In this document: positions 34,501 through 42,870 of the stretch, in pieces | How positions within the stretch are numbered: the stretch's first letter is position 1 | Layout of the letters: each line of letters opens with the position of its first letter | Source: Brachybacterium saurashtrense | Lineage (GTDB): Bacteria; Actinomycetota; Actinomycetes; Actinomycetales; Dermabacteraceae | Direction of reading: 5' to 3' | DNA length: 64,000 bases | NCBI RefSeq assembly: GCF_003355475.1 | Contig: NZ_CP031356.1 | Span: 1,922,001-1,986,000, forward strand | Made by a program: the position numbers and the translations under genes | The notes under the pieces: generated by a model | What the model was told of the DNA's origin: nothing | The model's input: only the letters and a program-made list of their open reading frames with translations | The model's database searches: none

Positions 34501-34758
34501 TCAGCGCCGGTAGACGTCACGCCTGTTCCCCGCCGCGACTACCATGACGAGGAGTTCGTCATCGTGGATTTCGTAGATGACTCGCCAGTTCCCCGTGCGA
34601 ACACGCCAGGCGTCACGGCCGGTGAGCTTCTTCGATGCTGGCGGCCGAGGCTCGTCAGCCAGCAGGACGAGCACGGCGGCGACTCGCTCCTGGGCGTCAC
34701 GCGGGAGTTTGCGGATCTGACGACGCGCGGCGGACGCGATGCGAACCGCGTAGGTCAC
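34501..34758 (-). CDS. RelE/ParE family toxin
   Basis: 85-residue type II toxin. It has the compact RelE/YoeB-like fold: SAARRQIRKLPRDAQERVAA, then KLTGRDAWRVRTGNWRVIYE and final GNRRDVYRR with the basic C-terminal catalytic region. Expected to cut mRNA at the ribosome when free. Its start overlaps the antitoxin stop by four bases. It is in the low-GC accessory segment. Confidence 0.92.
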   Translation of the reverse strand: MTYAVRIASAARRQIRKLPRDAQERVAAVLVLLADEPRPPASKKLTGRDAWRVRTGNWRVIYEIHDDELLVMVVAAGNRRDVYRR

Positions 34759-34997
34759 AGGCCGAGCTCGCGACGGAGCTCATCGAGCGTGACACCCTCT
34801 CCACCCTCGGCCTTCGCCGCGTCATAGGCCGCGATGTCCTCGAGCTCCTCGGCCGCTTCCATCAGCCGATCGAGGGTGTCGGCATCCACGATCGCGCCCA
34901 CCCGCCGATCATGGCGAGTGAGGTACACGGGCTCGCTGTGCGCCCGGTCGATGAGCCGCCCGAGCTGGTCGCGTGCCTTGGTTGCGGCGATCTCCAT
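34755..34997 (-). CDS. Phd/YefM family antitoxin
   Basis: 80-residue antitoxin. The N-terminal DNA-binding part is MEIAATKARDQLGRLIDRAH, with VYLTRHDRRVGAIVDADTL; the acidic C-terminus wraps the toxin. It precedes the toxin, as usual, and probably autorepresses through the TGTACA-centred operator at 35010-35032. Confidence 0.92.
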   Translation of the reverse strand: MEIAATKARDQLGRLIDRAHSEPVYLTRHDRRVGAIVDADTLDRLMEAAEELEDIAAYDAAKAEGGEGVTLDELRRELGL

Positions 34998-35009
34998 GAC
35001 TCAAGAGTA

Positions 35010-35032
35010 CCCCAAAATGTACATTCTTGGGG
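35010..35032. promoter_or_regulatory. Antitoxin operator with TGTACA core
   Basis: Arms CCCCAA/TTGGGG enclose a perfect 10-bp palindrome AATGTACATT (35016-35025), 12 bases before the antitoxin start. TGTACA-centred palindromes are the known binding sites of YefM-type antitoxins. TACTCT (35004-35009, minus strand) is a possible -10. Confidence 0.65.
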
Positions 35033-35149
35033 AAACCAAGACGTCGCGGCCGACACTGCCCGAGTCTCCGTATGCGACCTCTCGCCATCGCGACGTGATG
35101 CTCTGCCATCTGCACGACGGCGAGCGCATGCTCGAGGTTCGGCTCGATG

Positions 35150-35540
35150 CGTTCAGGGCGATGGATCGTCCGTCTCCCACTCGTCGCTCCTGAGCCAAGT
35201 CACCCACACAGGAAGGTCGAGTCGCGCGCCCACTGCGGTCGCGATCGCCGACAAAGCGCGGCGCGGATGCGATGACGAGCAGATCGATATCGTTCGAACA
35301 CGGCCCGCTCTCCCCGTACGGCGCGCAGCCCACGCCCATAGATCCACGCCTTGTCCACGCCGTCGACGTCGCCGAACGGTTCGCGCAGGACCAGGACAGG
35401 GCCGTACGTGGCCGCGATGAGATCACGCATAGGGGAGAAGAGCTGATGCTCCCTATTCGCCCGCACGAGTCGGTTGCGCCCCTCCTCCGGCACGTACGAG
35501 CATCTGCCTCGCGACTACCAAGCCCGTCTGCGCAGTTTGA
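35150..35540 (-). pseudogene. Decayed nucleotidyltransferase (MNT-type) gene
   Basis: Three minus-strand frames carry successive parts of one nucleotidyltransferase. Frame 1 (35335-35493) reads GRNRLVRANREHQLFSPMRD and FGDVDGVDKAWIYG. A second frame gives ARRTGRAG and later ATAVGARLDLPVWVTWLRSD with EWETDDPSP. A third supplies the catalytic-type SNDIDLLVIASAPRFV. At least two frameshifts separate them, and upstream SREADART is in another frame again, so the gene is dead. Helical remnants further on (EHALAVVQMAEHHVAMARGR) may be a partner gene such as a HEPN protein. Confidence 0.65.
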
Positions 35541-35590
35541 TCGGAGCACACCGCACCGAAAGAGCCAGAGGCCCGGTCCGGCGATACGAC

Positions 35591-36055
35591 TCAGTAGTCG
35601 TCGGGCCACTCCAGCGTGTCTGCATCAACCCACGAAGCTGACGGTCGTCGTCTTGGTGCACGAAGAAACTGCTCAACGATGGCCCAGGCGGTACCGAGCG
35701 CGAACCCGCTGCCCGCGGGCACCGTCGCGCCGTTCCCGGAAACAACGAATTCCGAAGCCAATCCGCCGCTCGGCGCAGCGACCCAATACCTCTCCGCGTC
35801 GTCATATGCGATCGACACCAAGCCGTCTACGAACTCCAAGATCAGGACCCGCCGCTCCCCGCCTTCGTCAGCGTGACTGATGGAGCCGCCGCCATCGTTT
35901 TCCCACAACGAGCTCGCCGTCGGACGAAACGACTGCTCCCACGCGGCGGGAGAGAAGTCACCACGGTCGCCAACACCCCTGAAGGTCGAATGAAACCCGG
36001 GCCTGCGGTCAACCACGCCAATCCTCCACATATCCGTCGTGACTACTTGGCCCAC
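35591..36055 (-). CDS. Possible Imm1-family immunity protein
   Basis: 154-residue frame in DNA of lower GC, so less likely a chance open frame. The C-terminal half (YWVAAPSGGLASEF, then TAWAIVEQFLRAPRRRPSAS followed by W-V-D-A) resembles Imm1 proteins, which protect against deaminase toxins of polymorphic toxin systems. No cognate toxin is adjacent. The start is uncertain: an internal ATG at 36031 would remove eight residues. An orphan immunity gene in an island is a common finding, but the assignment is tentative. Confidence 0.45.
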   Translation of the reverse strand: MGQVVTTDMWRIGVVDRRPGFHSTFRGVGDRGDFSPAAWEQSFRPTASSLWENDGGGSISHADEGGERRVLILEFVDGLVSIAYDDAERYWVAAPSGGLASEFVVSGNGATVPAGSGFALGTAWAIVEQFLRAPRRRPSASWVDADTLEWPDDY

Positions 36056-36283
36056 ACTACCCAGACGCGTCGAACGAGTACGCCGCTGTGCACAGGTCCG
36101 TCAACTTGCCGGGCCAGACCGAGCGGCAGCGGAATCTGCGCTAGCTGCGCACCATGTGCGCGACAGGGGTTCGACGATGTACTCCTCCGACCGCCGTTGC
36201 ACACGGGTTGAAGGCCTCTCCTCACACGTCACGAGCGCTGGCGAGGGCGACGTTTGACACCCTTTGCCCCGGATCGATGCCGC

Positions 36284-36312
36284 TCACACGTTGAACCGGA
36301 ACTCCACCACGT
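36284..36312 (-). repeat. ychF 3'-end copy 2 (probable att site)
   Basis: 29 bases identical at 27 positions to the true 3' end of ychF (37018-37046), same orientation, reading PNVVEFRFNV-stop on the minus strand. No ychF body adjoins it. This is what remains when an element integrates into a gene's 3' end and restores it. Confidence 0.75.
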
Positions 36313-36375
36313 TCGGGCGCGGACCAACCTCTGATGTTGCGATCCACCGATCGACTCGGGTCGCCACGGGCGCTG

Positions 36376-36410
36376 ACTGTGCCCGGCTCACGTTCAGAAC
36401 CGGGCACAGT
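36376..36410. terminator. Inverted repeat / terminator downstream of DUF1801 gene
   Basis: Perfect 11-bp arms (36376-36386 and 36400-36410), 13-base loop, 18 bases after the DUF1801 stop on the minus strand. Confidence 0.6.
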
Positions 36411-36428
36411 CGCACCAGTTCGCCACGC

Positions 36429-36782
36429 TCAGGAAACCGCGGAGCGGACGATCTCGGCGATGCGCTTCTCCGTGGGTTCGTCGATGGTCTCGAAATACCA
36501 GGCGGCGGGCATCAGCATTCCGTCAGCCCCGCCTGCCGGAAGGAGTTTGACCTTCTCGGTGAGCGCGAGGTTGACCCGCTCGTCATTCCGCAACGTCACC
36601 AGGGCAGGCGTGCTCGCCGACAGCGCATAGGCGGGCATGCCATACCAGATCCGCGGCTTCAGCGTGGGTGCGGCCGCAACGATGACCTCATGCACTCGCT
36701 GCATGAGCGACCGCTCCGGTTCGTCCATCTTCGCGATCTTGTCGATCACCTGGGCGAAGTTCTTCTCGTCCTTCGATGCCAT
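36429..36782 (-). CDS. DUF1801 family protein
   Basis: 117-residue YdhG-type alpha+beta protein, related to the frataxin-like iron chaperone Fra/YdhG group. Family features are PRIWYGMPAYALSA (the invariant WYGMPAY) and PAAWYFETID. The ATG at 36780-36782 has GAGGA upstream; a longer open frame to 36890 has no ribosome site. It lies between ychF 3'-end copies 2 and 3, hence on the innermost island segment. Iron-related role is by analogy only. Confidence 0.88.
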   Translation of the reverse strand: MASKDEKNFAQVIDKIAKMDEPERSLMQRVHEVIVAAAPTLKPRIWYGMPAYALSASTPALVTLRNDERVNLALTEKVKLLPAGGADGMLMPAAWYFETIDEPTEKRIAEIVRSAVS

Positions 36783-37017
36783 GTCATGTCCTCTCGTCAG
36801 CCAATGCCCATGCATCAGCGGTTGAAGTCGGCGCACAATTGCGCCACACCCCATCCGGACATGTCCCGAGTGAGTCGGGCCTCTCCGCAATGATTCAGGC
36901 GGTCTGTACCTGGAAGTGCAGTCGGCAGCATCGGCTGCTGATGGTCAGCATAGCCCACCGCTCGTGCGATGGGTCGCGGCCACAGCAGAGCAGCAACCGC
37001 CGGTCCCAACATATCCG

Positions 37018-38103
<1,086 letters not shown>

Positions 38104-38173
38104 GGGAGGTGATTCTACGGGTCCGTGCCGCGCACTTCACGGCCCGCGGCGTGAGATCCCGAACCCGCCCGGG

Positions 38174-38998
38174 TCAGCGCGCGTCCACCCCGGGGATCGC
38201 GGTGTCGAGCAGCGTGATCAGCCCGTCGGCGCTGACCTCTCGCACCACGGTCCGCTCGGAGGTCTCCTGCGGGGTGTCCATGGTGAGCACGCCGTCGGAG
38301 GTGGCCATGAGGCTCAGCTGCACCCCGGCGCCGCCGGCGCCCGCGGCGCTGAGCACGGTGAGGGCGCGGGTGTCGGCCAGGCGCCGCGCGGTGGCGTCCT
38401 CGAGGTCCTCGAGGTCGGAGGCGCGGCCCTCGTGCAGCACGCCGTCCTCGGCGCCGGCCACCTGGGCCTGGTCCACGTAGCGGGCCAGGCGCGCCGGCAG
38501 CGCGGCACGGGTGGGGACGCTGAAGTGGTGGTAGCCGTCGGCCGTGACCAGCTCCTCGAGCACCCCGCCCTCGGGGAAGAGGTACACCGTGATCGCGGTG
38601 GTCTGCTCCTCCACGCGCCGGGTGAGGTTCATCAGCGCCAGCGGCGCCCCGCGCAGCGTGAGCAGCCCGGCGAGGGTGCGGTCGAGCTGGGCCACGCGCT
38701 CGGCGGCCGGAGCACCGGTGGCGAGCTGCTCGCCCTCGGACTCGGCGTGCTCGACGGCGAGGGTGACCAGTCCGCGGGCGATCAGCGAGCGCAGGGCCAG
38801 CGAGGCGGCGACGTCGTCATCGAGGTCGAGCTGCTCGGCGAACGGCGCGCCGGAGAGCTCCACCGCGTCGCGGCCGCCCAGGGCCAGAAGCTCCTCGTCG
38901 GTGAGCACGGCCAGGACGGCCGGCTCGGCCTCCGCGGCGGCCAGGATCTCGTAGGCGCCGGCGGCGTCGCGTTCGGTGAACTGTGCGGGGTCGCTCAT
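38174..38998 (-). CDS. Uncharacterised protein, EspG-like architecture
   Basis: 274-residue acidic cytosolic protein with no signal or TM. The layout (early LTDEELLALGG, then SLALRSLIARGLV, then LLTLRGAPLALMNLTRR, YLFPEGGVLEELVTADGYHH and a C-terminal beta-rich part) resembles ESX chaperones of the EspG type. The similarity is structural reading only. It lies 53 bases behind a WXG-like protein gene on the same strand. TAGGAT ends exactly six bases before the ATG, so it also has its own leaderless promoter. Confidence 0.6.
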   Translation of the reverse strand: MSDPAQFTERDAAGAYEILAAAEAEPAVLAVLTDEELLALGGRDAVELSGAPFAEQLDLDDDVAASLALRSLIARGLVTLAVEHAESEGEQLATGAPAAERVAQLDRTLAGLLTLRGAPLALMNLTRRVEEQTTAITVYLFPEGGVLEELVTADGYHHFSVPTRAALPARLARYVDQAQVAGAEDGVLHEGRASDLEDLEDATARRLADTRALTVLSAAGAGGAGVQLSLMATSDGVLTMDTPQETSERTVVREVSADGLITLLDTAIPGVDAR

Positions 38999-39051
38999 GT
39001 CGTCATCCTAGGTGGCAGGGGCGGGCAGGCTCGGGGCGGTGGGGGGGGCGG

Positions 39052-40122
39052 TCAGAAGCCGAGGGCGTCGCCCACGCCGGAGGCGAGGCCGCTCAACCCG
39101 TCGCTCACGGTCTCGGCGGCGTTGCCCACGGCGTCGCTGACGGCACCGGCGGTGTCGCTCGCCACATCGGCGACAGTGGAGACGGCGGAGCTCGCCGCGT
39201 CGGTCACCGCGGAGGCCGCGGAGCTCACGGTCGAGGTGATCCCGTCCCAGTTCTCGTAGACCAGCTTGCCGATGTCCATCCCGGCCGAGACCACGCCGAG
39301 GCCGGCACCGATCGCGCCGACGATGGGTGCGGCGGGGCCGGTGAACGGTGCGGCGATCAGCAGCGCGCCGCCGGCCGTGGAGAGGATGCCGCTGGTGCGG
39401 TCGTACCAGTTGTCGGCCGTCGCCACCTGGTGGACGCCCAGGCCCACGTCGACGAAGGGCAGCGCCTTCCCGATGCCGCGGCCGGCGGTCTGGAGCCACG
39501 GCGCCACGTCGTCGAGCCTGTTGAGGACCTTCAGCGGCTCGAACTCCCCCAGCGAGGAGGGGATGCCGAGCTTGCCCAGGAGCTTCTCGGCGCCCTTCTG
39601 CCAGCCCTGACCGGTGGAGAAGAGCTCGTCGAGGTAGGACTGCTTCCACAGGCCGTTCAGGCCGCGACCGGCGAGCTCGGCGAACTCGTCCCCGGCGCTG
39701 GGGATCCGGCCGAGGAAGTCGGAGAGCTTCTTGACGCCCTTGTAGAGGCCCTGCCCCTCCATGACGAGGTCGCGCAGGCCGCCCAGCAGGCCCAGCGGCC
39801 CACCCTCGCCGCCGAGCGCCTTCCCGAGGCCGTCGCCGCCGCCGGCATCGGACGGCGAGGAGGCGGTGTCCTGCTCCTCGGCATGGCTCTCGAGATCCGC
39901 GCCGCTGCGGCTCAGCTCCTCGGCACGCAGCCGGAACAGGGAGGAGGCGCCGCTGGACCAGCTGCGGCGGAAGTCGTCGGCGTCGGCCCCCTGCCAGATC
40001 GCCTCGTCCATCACCAGGGGCTCCAGGGAGTCCCTGATCTCGAGCAGTGCCTGCGCCTGCTGCGCCACCCGTCGGGAGTGCGCGCGCAGCGCCTCGGTGT
40101 CAGCGCCCAGGAAGCCGTTCAT
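39052..40122 (-). CDS. WXG100-like N-terminal domain protein with hydrophobic Ala/Gly-rich C-terminus
   Basis: 356 residues. The N-terminal helix pair (about 1-85) carries IWQGADADDFRRSW, the WXG-type turn, followed by a long second helix. The middle (about 115-240) is mixed; residues 240-285 are hydrophobic (GALLIAAPFTGPAAPIVGAI) and the last 60 are Ser/Ala/Val repeats (AVSTVADVASDTAGAVSDAV). This suits a type VII-exported effector or scaffold. No ESX core genes are in the window. Start ATG at 40120-40122. Confidence 0.65.
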   Translation of the reverse strand: MNGFLGADTEALRAHSRRVAQQAQALLEIRDSLEPLVMDEAIWQGADADDFRRSWSSGASSLFRLRAEELSRSGADLESHAEEQDTASSPSDAGGGDGLGKALGGEGGPLGLLGGLRDLVMEGQGLYKGVKKLSDFLGRIPSAGDEFAELAGRGLNGLWKQSYLDELFSTGQGWQKGAEKLLGKLGIPSSLGEFEPLKVLNRLDDVAPWLQTAGRGIGKALPFVDVGLGVHQVATADNWYDRTSGILSTAGGALLIAAPFTGPAAPIVGAIGAGLGVVSAGMDIGKLVYENWDGITSTVSSAASAVTDAASSAVSTVADVASDTAGAVSDAVGNAAETVSDGLSGLASGVGDALGF

Positions 40123-40268
40123 GTCCACCCTCGAAGGTCTCGTGGTCTCGAGCGGGCCGGGACGTCCCGACCTCCGCGCCCACCGTAGACTCACGCCCTC
40201 CCGAGGGCGATGGGGAGAACTGCCCATGCCGCCCCCGCGGGCCCGGCCGGGCTCCCTACACTCGCACC

Positions 40269-40676
40269 ATGAGCACCAGCCGCGCCGCCATGACCTACGC
40301 GACCGCCCTGAACCGCAACGAGCTGTTCGAGAGCCCCGGCCTGCGCCGCGACATCCCCGCCCTGCTGGACGAGCACGAAGAGGTGCTGCTGGTGCTCCCG
40401 GGCGTGGCCGGCACCTTCCCGGACGTCATGATCGCCACCGCGCACCGCTTCCTGCTCGCCTCCGTGGCCGGACCGATGAAGAAGGCGAAGGTCAAGAAGG
40501 AGGTCCCGGCGGCGGAGGTCTCCGGCGTCGAGTACCGCCCTGGCCTGCTGTCGCGGGCGAAGGTGCGCACCGGCTCCCAGGGCACGATCGCGATGGTCCC
40601 GCACCGGAAGGCCGATGCCGAGCGCTTCGCCCGGGAGTTCACCCACCTGATCCACACCGGCACGCTGCCTGCCTGA
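40269..40676 (+). CDS. Small bacterial PH-domain-like protein
   Basis: 135-residue cytosolic protein. The order VLLVLPGVAGTFPDVMIATA, HRFLLASV, EVSGVEYRPGLLSRAKVRTG and a final helix (ADAERFAREFTHLIHTG) is that of YokE-like/bacterial PH domains, which bind lipids or proteins. TACACT ends six bases before the ATG. Divergent from the WXG-like gene, so a link to it is possible. Function unknown. Confidence 0.7.
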   Translation: MSTSRAAMTYATALNRNELFESPGLRRDIPALLDEHEEVLLVLPGVAGTFPDVMIATAHRFLLASVAGPMKKAKVKKEVPAAEVSGVEYRPGLLSRAKVRTGSQGTIAMVPHRKADAERFAREFTHLIHTGTLPA

Positions 40677-40732
40677 GGGGCCGCGGCGGCGGCACGTCGG
40701 CCCCGGCCCCACCGCTCCGGGCGAGCACCGGG

Positions 40733-40821
40733 GCCGACGGCACCACCCGGCGGCGGGAGACCCCCCGGGGAAGCCGACGGCACCACCCGGCGGCGGGAGA
40801 ACTCGGGAGGCCGACGGCACC
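40733..40821. repeat. 40-bp tandem repeat
   Basis: Units at 40733-40760 and 40773-40800 share 28 identical bases (GCCGACGGCACCACCCGGCG and eight more) and a third partial unit starts at 40810. It fills most of the gap between two convergent genes. A GC-rich minisatellite with no other signal. Confidence 0.75.
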
Positions 40822-40871
40822 GCCGGGCTCGTCCGCACCGCCTGCGCCGACGCCGTCTCCCCGGTCGCGGC

Positions 40872-41528
40872 TCAGTAGGCGACGGTGAAGCGGGTACGGC
40901 GGTGCGCGGGCCGCTCGATCTCGTCGAGGAGCGCGATCGCGAGATCCGCGCCTGAGAGGTGCGACTCCCCGTTCTCGTCGGTGAGCAGCACGTCCCCGCC
41001 CAGGCGATACGTGCCGGTGCGCTCCCCCGGGGCGAACCCGCCGAAGCCGGCGGCGGGGCTGACGAAGAACCAGTCCGGGGAGTCCTGCGCCTCGAGCGCA
41101 CGCAGGTCTTCCAGCACGGCGTCCAGCACCCTCGGCTCCTCGGCGAACTCCGCCGGGAACTCCGGGGTGTCCACGAACTTCGGGCCGCCTTCGGCGACCA
41201 GCAGGGAGCCCGCCCCGCCGATCACGCCCAGGCGCACGCCCTTCTCCTGCGCCTGGCGGCCCAGGGTCGCCATCAGGGCGCGGAAGGCCGCGAGATCGGC
41301 CATGTCGCCGCGCGGCGAGAGGGCCGAGACGACCACGTCGGCCCCGTCGAGCACCTCGGCGAGGAACGCCTCCTCGCGCACGTCTCCGGCGCGGTGCGCG
41401 GTGCCGGCAGGGACCTGCGCGGGGGCGGTGCGGCTCACGCCGAGCACGTCGTGGCCGCGCGCGGCGGCCTCCTGCACCAGGTGCGCTCCGGCGTAGCCGG
41501 TGCCGCCGAGGATCACGATGCGAGCCAT
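40872..41528 (-). CDS. NAD(P)H-binding Rossmann protein (YwnB/NmrA-like)
   Basis: 218-residue atypical SDR. The N-terminus IVILGGTGYAGAHLVQEAAA is the GGTGXXG dinucleotide loop; the centre DVVVSALSPRG and SLLVAEGGPKFVDTPEFPAE match the YwnB/DUF-type NAD(P)H-binding family. Likely a flavin or biliverdin-reductase-like or regulatory protein. Divergent from an HxlR regulator, the usual arrangement for HxlR-controlled redox genes. Confidence 0.88.
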   Translation of the reverse strand: MARIVILGGTGYAGAHLVQEAAARGHDVLGVSRTAPAQVPAGTAHRAGDVREEAFLAEVLDGADVVVSALSPRGDMADLAAFRALMATLGRQAQEKGVRLGVIGGAGSLLVAEGGPKFVDTPEFPAEFAEEPRVLDAVLEDLRALEAQDSPDWFFVSPAAGFGGFAPGERTGTYRLGGDVLLTDENGESHLSGADLAIALLDEIERPAHRRTRFTVAY

Positions 41529-41829
41529 GGGGACTCCTTCCGCGCCCGAAGGGGCGCCGCGGTGAGAGGGTGGACGAGGTCCGTACGAACATCTCGTGGA
41601 CCTCGATGCTCACCCTAGGTAACCTTGTCTCTACCGGGAAGTACGCACTTCGAGGTAACCACCCGGGGGTGGCCGTGGCCGCCCCTCCTCGCCCGTTCCG
41701 GCCCCGTCCAGCCCGTCGGCCCCCACCCAGCCCGCTGGCCCGTTCCGTCTCGTCGGCCCGTTCCGTCGCGTCGGACCCGTCTACCCCGTCGGCCATTCCA
41801 GCCCCTGCCCGCCGTGAGGAGCGCCCGCC
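41529..41829. promoter_or_regulatory. Divergent promoter/operator region (HxlR and NAD(P)H-binding genes)
   Basis: 301 bases. A palindrome GAAGT-ACGC-ACTTC (41638-41651) is flanked by two direct AGGTAACC copies (41617-41624 and 41653-41660), making this stretch the likely HxlR binding region. A tandem 18-bp repeat (41737-41772, one mismatch) lies closer to the HxlR gene. No coding sequence. Confidence 0.55.
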
Positions 41830-42195
41830 ATGCCCCTTCCCCCGCCCTACGACCCGTACGTGCGCGACTGCCCGTCGCGCCGCCTGCTGGACCGCATCGG
41901 CGATCGCTGGACCGTGCTGCTGATCGCCGCGCTCGAGGGCGGCCCGCAGCGCTTCTCCCAGCTGCTGCGCACGGTGGAGGGCATCTCCCAGAAGATGCTC
42001 ACCCAGACCCTGCGCTCGCTCGAGGCCGACGGGCTGGTGCACCGCACGGTCCACCCCGAGATCCCGCCGAGGGTCGAGTACGAGCTCACCGCACTGGGCC
42101 GCTCCCTGCTGGCCCCGCTGGGCGCCCTCATCGACTGGGCCACCGAGCACATGGGCGAGGTGCAGAGCTCGCGGGACGCCGTCGACGCCCGCTGA
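41830..42195 (+). CDS. HxlR family transcriptional regulator
   Basis: 121-residue winged-helix regulator. CPSRRLLDRIGDRWTVLLIA with the conserved early Cys, RFSQLLRTVEGISQKMLTQT and LRSLEADGLVHRTV are the HxlR signature. Such proteins often sense aldehydes or reactive species through the Cys. It probably controls the divergent NAD(P)H-binding gene. Confidence 0.93.
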   Translation: MPLPPPYDPYVRDCPSRRLLDRIGDRWTVLLIAALEGGPQRFSQLLRTVEGISQKMLTQTLRSLEADGLVHRTVHPEIPPRVEYELTALGRSLLAPLGALIDWATEHMGEVQSSRDAVDAR

Positions 42196-42266
42196 GCGCC
42201 GGGGCCGCGCCGCCCCGCGCCCCGCACTCCCCGCCGCACTCCCGTACATCTGTCTACCCTGGAGGC

Positions 42267-42788
42267 ATGAGCACCCCGCCGCCTCCCGGCCCGTCCCAGC
42301 CCACGCCGTCCGCCGTCCCGCCCGCCGCCTCCGGCACACGGGGCGGGCGCTCACGAGGCCCGCTGCCCTGGATCCTCGGCGGGGTGTGCGCGCTGCTGAT
42401 GCTGCTGCTCGCCGGCGCAGTCGCGCTCGGCGCTCTGTGGTTCTTCGTGCTGCGCCCCAGCCCGCAGGACGCCGTCGAGCAGTACCTCGAGGCCTGGCTC
42501 AGCCACGACTGCGCGAGCTTCCAGGAGGTCTCCACGGAGGAGTTCCGCGGCGAGGACTTCTCCTGCGAGGCGTGGGAGCAGAACATCCTCGAGCAGTCGG
42601 ACTACTCCTTCGAGCACGAGATCGGCGAGACCCGCATCGACGGGGACACCGCGTCCGTGGACGTCACAGAGACCATCACGCTCGACGGCGAGACCGATCA
42701 GGTCGAGTTCACCGTCGACCTGATCCGGCAGGACGGCCGCTGGCTGGTGGACAGCGGGACGGTGACCGAGGCGCCCGACGACCTCTGA
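42267..42788 (+). CDS. Membrane-anchored DUF4878-like protein
   Basis: 173 residues: Pro-rich cytoplasmic N-terminus (1-33), one TM helix (about 34-58), then an extracytoplasmic NTF2-like domain (DAVEQYLEAWLSHDCASFQE, later VEFTVDLIRQDGRWLVDSG). Two Cys (HDCASF, FSCEAW) may form a disulfide. TACCCT ends six bases before the ATG, and GGAGG is within those bases. Function unknown. Confidence 0.78.
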   Translation: MSTPPPPGPSQPTPSAVPPAASGTRGGRSRGPLPWILGGVCALLMLLLAGAVALGALWFFVLRPSPQDAVEQYLEAWLSHDCASFQEVSTEEFRGEDFSCEAWEQNILEQSDYSFEHEIGETRIDGDTASVDVTETITLDGETDQVEFTVDLIRQDGRWLVDSGTVTEAPDDL

Positions 42789-42870
42789 CCGGCCACGACG
42801 CCGCGCTTGCACCACCGGCTCCGGGGCGTGGCACCGCTCGCGTGTCGCACCCCCGTGATGTGCTGGGGAC

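Larger units (their letters stand above)
36056..36428. other. Non-coding accessory segment
   Basis: About 370 bases without a supported gene. It contains ychF 3'-end copy 2 (36284-36312) and a terminator-like inverted repeat (36376-36410). Confidence 0.55.

Noticed and set aside
36890-36930. Minus-strand tail reading LHFQVQTA-stop, considered as a fourth ychF 3'-end copy
   Set aside because: Only two residues match the VEFRFNV end and the DNA identity is low, so it is not counted.
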